DNA of 31,352 bases from an uncultured Lentisphaeria bacterium (GTDB taxonomy: Bacteria; Verrucomicrobiota; Lentisphaeria; JABSQK01; CAJWLW01): NCBI GenBank assembly GCA_913042885.1, contig CAJWLW010000023.1:1-31352 (forward strand). Reading direction: 5' to 3'. Below, in pieces: positions 7,685 through 15,636 of the stretch (its first letter is position 1; each line of letters starts with the position of its first letter). Position numbers and translations under genes: made by a program. The notes beneath the pieces were generated by a model, which worked only from the letters and a program-made list of their open reading frames with translations, ran no database searches and was not told where the DNA came from.

Positions 7685-8557
7685 TTACCAGTACACGTCG
7701 TGGCCGCCGAGGCCGGCACACTCGTGATAGTCGAAAGGGCCTTCACTGTTCAGATCCAAATCGGCGTTGGTGCGCCACTTGACGTGGCCGTCGAGGTAGA
7801 GCGTATTGCCGCCGTAGATATCACCGGGCAGGCTGTCACCATCGCTGTGAGGCGCAACACTGGGTTGGAAGTACGGGCTGGTGCCGGCTGACGTCCAATT
7901 GCCGGCGACACGGATATTCTTGTCGGCGCCAAGCACCATCCCCGACGCGTCGGACTCCGCTATCCCCCGGGGCGAATTTGTCACATTTTCCGGCTCGTTA
8001 CAGCCCGCCTCGAGGTCGTGGAGATTTGCCAGATAAAGATGCTCGATGATATAGTGATCGCCCTTGGGGTCCCCCTCCCACCACCAGGTGTGAAAGCCGA
8101 ACGCATGCCAGCTCCAGGTCGTGAACAGAGCGGCGGTGTCCCCCGGATTCGTCGCGATTTCCCCGTCTGGCCGGTAGGGCCTGAGGTTCGGACAACCCAT
8201 CTCTTCGAAATCGTAGCTGTAATCGTCTCTGAGCATCAGGTAGGTCGGCTCTGAGAGGCGATCGACGTAGGCCGGATCGGCACCGCCCCAGACGTCATCC
8301 CACTGATCGAAGAAAGCGGTGTCGTTATTCGCCGCGTAGGCACACGCCGCGACGCCGAACTGGCGCAGATTGCTCATACACACAACCTGGCGGGCTTTCT
8401 CCTTGGCGCGGGACAGTGCCGGCAGGAGCATCGATACGAGGATGGCGATGACGGTGATGACCACCAGCAATTCTATCAGTGTGAAACGCTGGGGAATTGC
8501 TGTCCCCGGCCTGCGCCGCAATTCTATCAGCGTGAAACGGTGTCTGGTCTGTACCAT
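7685..8557 (-). CDS. type II secretion pseudopilin-like protein with duplicated leader motif
   Basis: This 290-residue protein has a prepilin leader, a hydrophobic helix ('[19 protein letters not shown]') and then '[20 protein letters not shown]', the arrangement of PVC-group pseudopilins. The C-terminal domain contains '[12 protein letters not shown]', the H-x-D-G-type ending of this family, and several Trp/Tyr-rich segments. The usual Gly before F-T-L-I-E is replaced by Arg. FTLIEL occurs twice, 17 residues apart, so the leader is unusually long. ATG at 8557 is chosen because AGGGGA lies about seven bases upstream; an in-frame ATG at 8608 overlaps a -10 box and would leave no leader. Such proteins are processed by a prepilin peptidase and join an envelope-spanning pseudopilus or act as secreted surface proteins; no other pilus genes are here. 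Confidence 0.85.
   Translation of the reverse strand: MVQTRHRFTLIELRRRPGTAIPQRFTLIELLVVITVIAILVSMLLPALSRAKEKARQVVCMSNLRQFGVAACAYAANNDTAFFDQWDDVWGGADPAYVDRLSEPTYLMLRDDYSYDFEEMGCPNLRPYRPDGEIATNPGDTAALFTTWSWHAFGFHTWWWEGDPKGDHYIIEHLYLANLHDLEAGCNEPENVTNSPRGIAESDASGMVLGADKNIRVAGNWTSAGTSPYFQPSVAPHSDGDSLPGDIYGGNTLYLDGHVKWRTNADLDLNSEGPFDYHECAGLGGHDVYW
8467..8539. repeat. 22-bp direct repeat inside pseudopilin leader
   Basis: Two 22-base copies (8467-8488 and 8518-8539) differ at one position (T at 8480, C at 8531) and lie exactly 51 bases apart, so the reading frame is kept. Each encodes R-F-T-L-I-E-L. The 29 bases between them encode a basic/Pro segment ([10 protein letters not shown]) unrelated to the helix that follows the second copy. 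Confidence 0.9.
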
Positions 8558-8606
8558 GGCCGTCCCCTGCGTGTCAGCCTCATGATCGATATATATTTTC
8601 TGATAC

Positions 8607-8640
8607 ATTATACAACGGTGCCAAGTGTCTGCCTGCAGAC
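8607..8640 (-). promoter_or_regulatory. pseudopilin promoter with possible operator
   Basis: On the minus strand a perfect TATAAT (8607-8612) lies about 50 bases upstream of the chosen start at 8557. No good -35 hexamer is seen at 17 bases; a 14-base palindrome GTCTGCctGCAGAC (8627-8640 as read on plus) occupies the -20 to -40 area instead and could bind an activator or repressor. The factor is unknown. Confidence 0.4.
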
Positions 8641-8727
8641 TGTTTTTTTCAAGATCAACGTGTCAATCGGTTTTACGGATTGAGTTTGGCGTCGATGGCA
8701 GCCTGGATTCCGGCGCCGATATCGCAA

Positions 8728-8808
8728 GCCGGCTCGCTCTTCGTGTGGGAGGTCAAGTGCCTCTTTTTCCACTTCCACGACGAAGAGTGGGGTAAAGAGA
8801 GAGCCGGC
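8728..8808. other. long imperfect hairpin after the PHP gene
   Basis: GCCGGCTC (8728-8735) is complementary to GAGCCGGC (8801-8808). Inside, CTCTTCGT (8737-8744) pairs with ACGAAGAG (8780-8787), and 8745-8751 pairs with 8772-8778 with one G-U pair and one bulged G, leaving a 20-base loop. That makes 23 pairs over 81 bases, just after the PHP stop at 8812 on the minus strand. No T-tract follows on the minus strand, so it is not a classic intrinsic terminator. It may stabilise the 3' end of the upstream mRNA, be a factor-dependent terminator, or be a short palindromic element. Confidence 0.6.
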
Positions 8809-8811
8809 GTT

Positions 8812-9636
8812 TTACGGGAGTTCGAGCGATGCGGCTACCGCGGCAATGTCGACGTCCTGCCGGCGGCGTTCAATAAAGTAGCTCACCTGCTTGTAGCCGG
8901 TTGCCGTGAGCAACTCGAGCGCTTCGCCGAACCGATCACCAACGCGTACCGGCTGATGCGAGTCGGAGGATACGACGACCGGGATGTCGCGTTGCTGCAT
9001 CTCTGCCAGCATTTCCGGGCTGGGGTTCATTTCCGGTATTGTCTTGTAGTATCCCGATGTATTCAACTCCATCGCCACCCCGGTCGCTGCTATGCGATCG
9101 AGACACGGCCGGATATGCTGCATGGCAGCCCTCACATCCCACTGCTGTGGGATTACGTTCTTGACCAGGTCCGGATGGGAGATGCAGTCAAACTCGCCGG
9201 TCTCCGCCGCCATGGCCAGGTGCTCGAAGTAATGTTCCTGGATCACCACGTGGCTGTCACCGGCAAAACGCTCGGAGTACTCGGACATCTGTGGGTGCAC
9301 CGAGCCGAGAACGTATTGGAATTCCGCCATACTGTGCAACTCGTGGAGCCACGGTTCCATGCCGGGTACATAATCGCTCTCAATTCCCAGACGCACGTCA
9401 AGGCGGTCGGCCCATGCCTCGGCGGCGTCATGCACGATCGCCACGTATTCATCCAATTCCGAAATCTCCATGCGAACGCCGGCACTGTAGCCACTGGGAA
9501 TTGGATTGTGGCAGGTGAAAACGATTCCCTTCAGGCCTGCGGCGTGGCCATATTCGGCATACTCCCCGGGTTCACCGTCGGCGTGCTTGCACAGCGGTGT
9601 GTGCATATGTGAATCGTAATAGATCGGTTCCGGCAT
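8812..9636 (-). CDS. PHP-domain phosphatase (histidinol-phosphatase-like)
   Basis: This 274-residue protein has the metal-binding motifs of the PHP family: 'DSHMHTPLCKHA' (H10, H12, H18), 'GIESDY' (E86), 'GSVH' (H114), H144 region 'CISHPD', and 'SSDSH' (D225, H227). These coordinate a di- or trinuclear metal site for phosphoester hydrolysis. Length and motif order fit monofunctional HisK-type histidinol-phosphatases, but no his gene is nearby, so it may instead cleave a sugar or nucleotide phosphate. ATG at 9636 is preceded by AGGGGGG six to seven bases upstream, a strong ribosome site; the longer frame from 9678 would overlap the upstream gene end. It follows the large sialidase-like gene (stop at 9675) by 38 bases. 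Confidence 0.85.
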   Translation of the reverse strand: MPEPIYYDSHMHTPLCKHADGEPGEYAEYGHAAGLKGIVFTCHNPIPSGYSAGVRMEISELDEYVAIVHDAAEAWADRLDVRLGIESDYVPGMEPWLHELHSMAEFQYVLGSVHPQMSEYSERFAGDSHVVIQEHYFEHLAMAAETGEFDCISHPDLVKNVIPQQWDVRAAMQHIRPCLDRIAATGVAMELNTSGYYKTIPEMNPSPEMLAEMQQRDIPVVVSSDSHQPVRVGDRFGEALELLTATGYKQVSYFIERRRQDVDIAAVAASLELP

Positions 9637-9674
9637 GATACCCCCCTGGTTCGCTGACTTGCAGCTTTGTTCAT

Positions 9675-11975
9675 TCAATCTTTTAACGGCAGCGGTCCGT
9701 CCGGGGTGATCCGGATCAACTGTGCCCGTGCGAATGACCGCCGGACTTCACCCATGGACTCGGGGTAGACAACCAGCACGACATCCGGTTCGACCTCGAG
9801 GATCTGGCCGTTGAACGAGGCATGGTAATCGATGATCGTGCCCTGGTCCCAGTTCATGCCGCCGTCCGTGCTGATATGCAGAGACAAGGCCGGGCCGCGC
9901 TTGACACTGACGAGATAACCGGACTGCGTGCATAACAGTTGCGGTCCGCCGGCGCCGGAGAAGGGTTCGTAGGTCACGACTCGCCAGGTCCGGCCGCCGT
10001 CGTCGCTGTGGGTGCGCCACATGTAGGGCGCCGCGAATGGCCGGGCGTGTGCCACGATACGACCGCTCGGCAGCTCGGCAAAACAGGTCTCCGAAAAGCC
10101 GCCGTGCGGTCCGTTCGGGCTGTCACCGTCGTTGACCGCGGCATTGTCCATCGGCACCGGCTCCGCCCAGGTCATGCCGTCGTCTTCGGAGCGGCTGACG
10201 TACGGTTGCGCACACTCCGAGCCCCAGGTGCCCTGGCCGCGGTTGGGAATAATCTCCTGCAGTTGTCGGTAGCCGTGCAGGATGAGCATCAGCAGTGTGC
10301 CGTCCTTCAGGCGAGTACCGCCGTAGATGTGATTCCAGCAGCCTTCCCGAAAGATGTCGCGGTTCCAGTCGCCGAGAAGTTCGCAGGGCGCCGGTGCGGA
10401 CCAGGTTCTGCACTTGTCGTCACTGTCCTGCCAGGTGAGCAATGCACCGTCATCCGATCCGGGCATCTGCTCACCGCCCGTCCACGCGTCGCTCAGGGTG
10501 AACGCCCGCACGATCCCCGGGCGCGGCACGAACCAGCGCAAGCCCCACGGCATTGCCCGCGGGTTGCCCGGCCCGAGCGACAGCTCGGCATGGCGTTGCC
10601 AACTGCGCCCGGCATCCTTAGAGGTCATCAGGCTGACACGCGGCGGTGCGGGGTTGTTCGAAGGGCGTTGATCGTCGAGCACCATCAGGATTTCGTCGTC
10701 CGACAGATGTAACAGTTCTCCGGACCCCTGCAGCACGTGGGTATCGTCAGTTGGTACCGGCAGGAACCATGGCTGGCCGCGATGGTCGCCAGCTTGCCAT
10801 TCCGGACGATCTACAGCTTCGCCGTCGATCCGCAAATGGCGTACCGTGTAACGGGTGAAGCCGGTGATGCCGACGCGCCCCGGCCCGTACGTGTCGTCGA
10901 CAACGGACGGTCCCTTGGTGCCGTCGATCCAGGTCTGGATGCAGTTGCCACGGCGTTCCACCTTGAGGTGGATCCAGGTGTTCCATTGGCAGACGACGTA
11001 CGGAACGAGCTGCATCTGCAGGTTGCGCAGATGGCCGCTGCCGTCGGCCATGCAGATACCGGCCCAAAAGGCGCGCGCCCGCCACAGCTGCCCCCAGCGC
11101 GGGATCTGCACGGTGTAATAGTGTCCGTTGTCCTGCGCCCCGAGAATGATCCCGAAATTCGCCTCACCGGTCATCTTGAATTCGCATTCGATCGTTTCCT
11201 CGGCCAGGCACCGGTCGGTGTTGATCGCCATCGTGTGGCCCCAGTCGAGCGAGGTCTGGCCGAGCGAATCGCGTGAGTACGGCGGCCGGATCTCGTCGAA
11301 GTCGGGGAGGAACTGCCAGCGATCGGACACCGTGATCCGCGACAGCGCTTCCTCGCGCGGGGTGAGCACGCCGGTCTCGAGTACCCAGCTGGTCTGGCCG
11401 CTGATCAACCGCACGGCCAGCAGGTGTTTTCCTGCCGCCATCGTGCACCGGAAAGAATGATCGGTGTGTGTTGGCGGGTGCATCTTGTTGCCGCCGTCGA
11501 GCGTGTCGTAGACCGGCTGTCCGTCGATCCACCATTGCATCCAGAAATCCGATCCGGCACCGAATGGCACGACCGTTTCTTCATCGAGCTCAAGCTCGGC
11601 GAAGACATAAGCCTGCCTGCCGACGCGTGCCGCGAGATCGCCGAACGCGTCGAAAAACACGGTGGAGTAGGCCTCGCAAAACCGGTTCAGATCGAGGCTG
11701 TTCCCGTCGAGCTCGACGTCTTGGCCGCTCAAGGTCTCGCCGTCGATCGTCAAGGTCTCCGGCAAGGCCCGGAGCGCGGTGACAACATCCGGGACATCCC
11801 GGCCGGTGATGATCTGCAGCGGCGCGACTTTGCTCTTGTCCGGCAACGGGCCGAAGACTCGCCAGGTGGTTGGAAACCTGATGTCCGCGGCTGGATCATC
11901 TGCCGGCGGCAGAGCAATCTGCTCGCCATCCGCATCGACAAAATCCCACTGTTCATTTCCGATTTTTGTCAGCAT
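9675..11975 (-). CDS. three-domain sialidase-like (BNR) protein, copy A
   Basis: This 766-residue protein is a clear paralogue of the 344-2608 product with the same order: an N-terminal beta-sandwich-like region with 'WMQWWIDGQPVYD', a lectin-like domain ('ILGAQDNGHYYTVQIPRWGQ', 'KVERRGNCIQTWIDG'), and a C-terminal propeller. Five Asp-box positions are present: SKDAGRSW, SDDKCRTW, SEDDGMTW, SDDGGRTW and STDGGMNW. The second box has Cys where Gly is normal. The lectin domain may anchor the propeller to a glycan; no signal peptide is visible, so its export route is unclear. ATG at 11975 has GGGAAG about ten bases upstream and begins five bases after the stop of the EEP gene, strong evidence of coupling. 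Copy A is the first of the pair in transcription order, but direction of duplication cannot be told. Confidence 0.84.
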   Translation of the reverse strand: MLTKIGNEQWDFVDADGEQIALPPADDPAADIRFPTTWRVFGPLPDKSKVAPLQIITGRDVPDVVTALRALPETLTIDGETLSGQDVELDGNSLDLNRFCEAYSTVFFDAFGDLAARVGRQAYVFAELELDEETVVPFGAGSDFWMQWWIDGQPVYDTLDGGNKMHPPTHTDHSFRCTMAAGKHLLAVRLISGQTSWVLETGVLTPREEALSRITVSDRWQFLPDFDEIRPPYSRDSLGQTSLDWGHTMAINTDRCLAEETIECEFKMTGEANFGIILGAQDNGHYYTVQIPRWGQLWRARAFWAGICMADGSGHLRNLQMQLVPYVVCQWNTWIHLKVERRGNCIQTWIDGTKGPSVVDDTYGPGRVGITGFTRYTVRHLRIDGEAVDRPEWQAGDHRGQPWFLPVPTDDTHVLQGSGELLHLSDDEILMVLDDQRPSNNPAPPRVSLMTSKDAGRSWQRHAELSLGPGNPRAMPWGLRWFVPRPGIVRAFTLSDAWTGGEQMPGSDDGALLTWQDSDDKCRTWSAPAPCELLGDWNRDIFREGCWNHIYGGTRLKDGTLLMLILHGYRQLQEIIPNRGQGTWGSECAQPYVSRSEDDGMTWAEPVPMDNAAVNDGDSPNGPHGGFSETCFAELPSGRIVAHARPFAAPYMWRTHSDDGGRTWRVVTYEPFSGAGGPQLLCTQSGYLVSVKRGPALSLHISTDGGMNWDQGTIIDYHASFNGQILEVEPDVVLVVYPESMGEVRRSFARAQLIRITPDGPLPLKD

Positions 11976-11980
11976 GTCAT

Positions 11981-12814
11981 CTACTTCCCATTAAAATTAA
12001 ATTCCGCGATTAGCGGAGCGTGGTCGGAACTGTCAAAGGTGAATGGCGAGCCGTCAACTTCACAGGAATCCAGACAGCTCAGCAGTTTATGGTTTACAAA
12101 AATATAATCAACCCGGATACCATTCGGCAGGAATCGGCCTTTCAAGTCGGCGGCCGGAAATTGTTGCAGCATTTCAGGGTATCGTCCCCGTAATTCCTCA
12201 ATACTATGGTGTTGCGAATAGCCTTTGGCTGAATGCAGTTGTCGGTAGCTGTCGGTAAACCCGTTCATTTTAAGGAAGTCTGTGGCGGCGACCCATTCAT
12301 CGTTGGAGACCATTCCTGCCAACCCGGATAAAGTGGACAGGTACCTGACCTGCCATTCTTCGCCACATTCACCTGCAGAGCGTGAATTGAAGTCACCGCA
12401 GATGCAGATGTACTGATTGCTGTCCGTGCAGTAGGCAGACAACAGTTCGTCCAGTATGTCACGTCGTTTCTGATCTTCCGTGAGTTCCCATGGGAGATGA
12501 ACATTGAGGACGATAAGTTCCGCATCCCCAAGGGGAACCTTGAAGTAGATACCGCCCGGCTTGAAAAAGTCCAGGATTTTACATTCAGAAACCGGGTATT
12601 TCGAACATACAGATGGGGCATACGCGCCATCGATATTCTTGGAGAACACAAAATTGTTCTCCTTGATTATTTCCTCCCAGAAATCGCCGTAAGCACCTTC
12701 CTGCAGGCACAGGATGTCCGGGTTGTGCCCGGCAATGACTTGTTGAATATCTTTCTGCCGATAGCCGGCTTCCTTTTCACCGTTGGTCAAAATGTTAAAT
12801 GTCATTAATTTCAT
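11981..12814 (-). CDS. endonuclease/exonuclease/phosphatase (EEP) family protein
   Basis: This 277-residue protein has the EEP fold motifs in order: 'MTFNIL' (Asn of the metal site), 'ILCLQEG' (metal-binding Glu), 'LNVHLPW', 'CGDFNSR' (Asp and Asn) and 'SSDHAPLIAEF' (general base Asp-His). The family includes DNase I-like nucleases, sphingomyelinases and inositol phosphatases; the sequence does not tell which. ATG at 12814 is chosen because MKLMTFNIL is the normal EEP start, and upstream codons to 12913 have no family similarity. It has no signal peptide with this start. The gene is visibly less GC-rich than its neighbours: the two 60-base lines from 12541 and 12601 have 26 G+C each (43%), against 45 of 60 in the line from 11041, which suggests transfer from another source. 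Confidence 0.83.
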   Translation of the reverse strand: MKLMTFNILTNGEKEAGYRQKDIQQVIAGHNPDILCLQEGAYGDFWEEIIKENNFVFSKNIDGAYAPSVCSKYPVSECKILDFFKPGGIYFKVPLGDAELIVLNVHLPWELTEDQKRRDILDELLSAYCTDSNQYICICGDFNSRSAGECGEEWQVRYLSTLSGLAGMVSNDEWVAATDFLKMNGFTDSYRQLHSAKGYSQHHSIEELRGRYPEMLQQFPAADLKGRFLPNGIRVDYIFVNHKLLSCLDSCEVDGSPFTFDSSDHAPLIAEFNFNGK

Positions 12815-12882
12815 CTGCAACGTCCGCGATGCCCGTGTCTTGCCAGCCGGTTTCATTCTTGTATCGACGGCAGTGCTCGCGT

Positions 12883-12910
12883 AACATATTGTTGCGTAGC
12901 AGTCATTCAA
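12883..12910 (-). promoter_or_regulatory. candidate promoter of the EEP-led run
   Basis: On the minus strand TTGAAT (12905-12910) and TATGTT (12883-12888) are 16 bases apart, about 70 bases before the EEP start. The TTGAATG is doubled just upstream (TTGAATGTTGAATG). The hexamers are imperfect, so this is a candidate only. It would drive the sialidase-like gene downstream too. Confidence 0.33.
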
Positions 12911-12937
12911 CATTCAACAATCATTGTCGGCGCCGGC

Positions 12938-12960
12938 GTCCCTGGGCATTGTCGAAGGGG
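12938..12960. repeat. REP-like CCCTGGGC...GTCGAAGGGG element
   Basis: Bases 12938-12960 read GTCCCTGGGC, then ATT, then GTCGAAGGGG. This closely resembles the widespread intergenic motif CCCTGAGC-(T)TGTCGAAGGG reported from many bacterial genomes. It is a single copy here, in the gap between the divergent EEP and dehydrogenase genes. Only the resemblance is seen; copy number elsewhere is unknown. Confidence 0.4.
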
Positions 12961-12992
12961 CGGACGAGTCGAAACACGAGCATACGTTTGCA

Positions 12993-14051
12993 ATGGATCA
13001 GGAGCTTCCCTTTCGTGTCGGACTGAGCGACGAGGACGTCCATGAAAAGATCACGAGTGCCCAGGCTGCTCGCCAGGCACTGGAAGGTACGCCCAGGACC
13101 GAGCTGGTTCAATTTTCCCGAGGTTTTCTACCGATCACGCCCGAGGTGCTGAACGACGTCGATGCGATGATCCTGGGTGGTTCGTCGTACGTTGGCTGCG
13201 AGGACCTGGCCGGTGCCCGGCGATGTGCGGCGCTGATACGCTTCGGTGCGGGGTTTGATCGCGTCGACCTGGATGCCTGTACGGCGGCCGACATCATGGT
13301 CGCCACGGTCCCGACGGCTTTGCGCCGCCCGATGGCGACGGCGGCGTTGACACACATCCTGGCCCTGGCCACCAGGCTGTTCGCCAGATCCAGGCTCGTC
13401 TACAACGGCCGCTGGTCCGAGGGCTATCACACGGCCAACCTGGGCGGTGGGTTGACCGGCAAGACGATCGGCTTCGTGGGATTCGGTAACATCGGCCGGG
13501 ATCTCTACACGTTGGTCCGACCTTTTCAGATGCGACACCTTGTCTTCGATCCCCATCTCGATGATTCGGCCGCGGATGGTTATGACATTGAGCGACTGGA
13601 TCTGACGGCGCTGCTGGAACAGGCGGATTTCGTGGTGATACTTTGCCCCCTAACCGATGAGACACGGCATCTCATCGGGGAAAAGGAGCTGGGCCTGATG
13701 AAAGCCACGGCCTATCTGGTCAACGTTGCCAGGGGCGCGATTATTGATCAAGCAGCGCTGGCCCGGGCCCTGGCGGAAAAGCGGATTCGTGGGGCCGGCC
13801 TGGACGCCTTCGATGCCGAACCCATCGCTCCGGACGATCCCCTGCTGGCGTTGGACAACGTCGTTCTCACCCCGCATGCCCTGGGACACACGGTCGAGAT
13901 GGTGAACCAGTGCAGCGAGATGTGTGTGGCGGGTATTTTGGCCGTTGTTCGGGGCCAGGCGCCCGATAACGTCATCAACCGTGCCGTGCTGGACCGCCCA
14001 AAACTGAAAGCAAAGCTGGAGGCGTTTCGACAACGCTTTGAGTCTGTGTGA
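12993..14051 (+). CDS. D-isomer-specific 2-hydroxyacid dehydrogenase
   Basis: This 352-residue protein is an NAD(P)-dependent 2-hydroxyacid dehydrogenase of the phosphoglycerate-dehydrogenase superfamily. The Rossmann motif is G-F-V-G-F-G-N-I-G ('IGFVGFGNIGRDL'). The catalytic set is visible as the Arg in 'VNVARGAIID', the Glu in 'DAFDAEP', and the His in 'TPHALGH'. It would interconvert a 2-oxo acid and a D-2-hydroxy acid. The start at 12993 (MDQELPFRVGL) is chosen because the residues before it come from a repeat-like sequence (12938-12960) and have no family similarity; the ribosome site is weak. It lies divergent from the EEP gene and 258 bases before a PhyH gene on the same strand. The real substrate could be glycerate, a sugar acid or a product of the PhyH or Ldh2 enzymes; this is inference. 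Confidence 0.86.
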   Translation: MDQELPFRVGLSDEDVHEKITSAQAARQALEGTPRTELVQFSRGFLPITPEVLNDVDAMILGGSSYVGCEDLAGARRCAALIRFGAGFDRVDLDACTAADIMVATVPTALRRPMATAALTHILALATRLFARSRLVYNGRWSEGYHTANLGGGLTGKTIGFVGFGNIGRDLYTLVRPFQMRHLVFDPHLDDSAADGYDIERLDLTALLEQADFVVILCPLTDETRHLIGEKELGLMKATAYLVNVARGAIIDQAALARALAEKRIRGAGLDAFDAEPIAPDDPLLALDNVVLTPHALGHTVEMVNQCSEMCVAGILAVVRGQAPDNVINRAVLDRPKLKAKLEAFRQRFESV

Positions 14052-14095
14052 CGCGTGAGGGCGCCAGCTCGGCATCGCTCACACCGCAGTTGTCC

Positions 14096-14136
14096 GGGAG
14101 ATGCGCCTCGATCGCGGCGTTGGACACAGATCTCCC
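14096..14136 (+). terminator. hairpin after the dehydrogenase gene
   Basis: GGGAGAT (14096-14102) pairs with ATCTCCC (14130-14136), with an inner CGCC/GGCG stem (14104-14107, 14116-14119), 44 bases after the stop at 14051. No T-tract follows, so a factor-dependent terminator or mRNA end is more likely than an intrinsic one. Confidence 0.35.
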
Positions 14137-14309
14137 AACACGACGTAGCCATGTGTCCGAAGATGTTCGCGTGCAGTTCCTGAGTCAAAAGTGTTTATTT
14201 CATCGAACCGTGATAATTCGAGTTTGATAATCCCATTCGGGCAAGTGTACGTTACGTTTGAGCGTGCGTGTGGTGCAGACGATCGACAAAGGAACGGTCA
14301 GGGGACACA

Positions 14310-15485
14310 ATGATCGAGCTCGATATCGAACAATTCATGACGGACGGATACCTCATCCACCGCGGTGCTATTTCGCCGGAAGAACTCGAACCGTTGCGAG
14401 AGAGTGCCGAAACAGCGGTCCGCCGCTGCTTTCCGGAGGGTATTCCCGAGGGAATGTTTCAACCCTTGGTCAGGAACTTCAACGAGGTCATCGATGAGGA
14501 GACGGCGAACCTGATCGAGATGTTCATGCACGAGGCCACGTTTGGCGTTGCCAGTCGCCTGATGCCCGATGCCAAAGCAGTTGCCCCCGCCGGCATGTTC
14601 CTGATGTGTAACCCGGTGCAGGAGCACGGCCCCTGGTTCTGGCATCGTGACATCAATCCCGAGACCAAAGGCCCGCTCGTTGGACTACAGCAGGATATGT
14701 TGGCTAATGGCCCGGTTTACCTGCACTTCAACATCGCGCTTTATGACGACGACGTTTACTGGGTCGTGCCCGGCAGCCATCGGCGGGTCAACACCGACGA
14801 GGAGAATCGTCAACTTCTGGCGGTTCCACATGCTTACGCACACGGGCAGCAGCCACAAGGAGAGAAGCGCCACGAGCCTTTGCCCAACAGCATCAGTTCC
14901 GATCTCAAGGCTGGCGACCTGATTGTCAACCACCTCGAGCTCCTGCACTGGGCCAGCGACTACGGGACGAAGCTGCGGCGGACCTTTCACATCGGTTACC
15001 GCTCGCTCGGTGGCCCGAGTTTTTTCTATGAAGGCTACAATCCGAAACCGGCGTTTGGGAAGTACCTGTCGCCGGCGTCGCAGGCGGTACTGGCGCAATG
15101 TGACGAGTTGTACGACGAAGAGCTTGACCGGATCGAGGCGGTTCTGCGCGCCGTGCTGGCCCGGGACTCGGCAGCTTTAGCCTCGGCGCTGGCCAAGCTG
15201 CACCCTGGCGAGACAGGCAGATTTATGGCACTGATCCACGTTTGTAAGGACGCCCAGCAAATGCACCAGGGCGTCAACGCGCAGCTCGCTGAGCGGTTTA
15301 CTGCGGATGACATCGAAACGCTGTGGCAGAGCTTCGAGCCGCTCGACGAAGCACTCCAAAGCGATGTGCCGGACGACACGCCCGCCTTTCAGGTGAGGGA
15401 ACCCAGCGGCTATCGGCTGAATGAGATGCCGGACTACGGCATGGAGGATTTCGTTGCGAGCTGGGAACAGCCGCAGACCATATAG
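14310..15485 (+). CDS. PhyH-family oxygenase 2 with C-terminal extension
   Basis: This 391-residue protein has the PhyH iron motif H-R-D in 'WFWHRDINPE' (H112, D114) and a distal His in 'NHLELLHWASDYGTKLRRTFH' (H213 or H208) followed by Arg residues for 2-oxoglutarate. The core 'DDDVYWVVPGSHRR' is typical. About 150 residues after the core form a mostly helical extension not present in the other three PhyH proteins here, with 'TGRFMALIHVCKDAQQMHQG'. The start at 14310 has GGGGA at the right distance (AGGGGACACA-ATG). The N-terminal extension from 14268 has no support. Function is unknown; the extension could be a partner-binding domain. Confidence 0.85.
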   Translation: MIELDIEQFMTDGYLIHRGAISPEELEPLRESAETAVRRCFPEGIPEGMFQPLVRNFNEVIDEETANLIEMFMHEATFGVASRLMPDAKAVAPAGMFLMCNPVQEHGPWFWHRDINPETKGPLVGLQQDMLANGPVYLHFNIALYDDDVYWVVPGSHRRVNTDEENRQLLAVPHAYAHGQQPQGEKRHEPLPNSISSDLKAGDLIVNHLELLHWASDYGTKLRRTFHIGYRSLGGPSFFYEGYNPKPAFGKYLSPASQAVLAQCDELYDEELDRIEAVLRAVLARDSAALASALAKLHPGETGRFMALIHVCKDAQQMHQGVNAQLAERFTADDIETLWQSFEPLDEALQSDVPDDTPAFQVREPSGYRLNEMPDYGMEDFVASWEQPQTI

Positions 15486-15636
15486 ACAAGGATGGCTTAT
15501 TGGTCATAGTGCGGACTGTGCTTCGAAGTGAAAATCGAACGTTGAAACGATTGCGATTGCGGCACAGGCACCGCATCAGGAAACCCCCATATCATATCCC
15601 CGACCATGGAGCAGCCACCTGAAAACACCCGGACCT

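Noticed and set aside
8627..8650. Plus-strand hairpin GTCTGC/GCAGAC followed by seven T residues, looking like an intrinsic terminator.
   Set aside because: No plus-strand gene lies upstream for it to end; position fits an operator of the minus-strand pseudopilin promoter better.
8690..8811. Minus-strand codons reading EALDLPHEERAGL, reminiscent of addiction-module antitoxins, and another frame ending IQAAIDAKLNP.
   Set aside because: No start codon or ribosome site, two frames compete, and the stretch is dominated by the hairpin at 8728-8808.
12924..12992. Upstream in-frame ATG of the D-2-hydroxyacid dehydrogenase.
   Set aside because: The extra residues come from a REP-like repeat and have no family similarity; the protein starts naturally at 12993.
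13748..14188. Minus-strand frame opposite the dehydrogenase end.
   Set aside because: It is an antisense shadow of a well-supported gene in GC-rich DNA.
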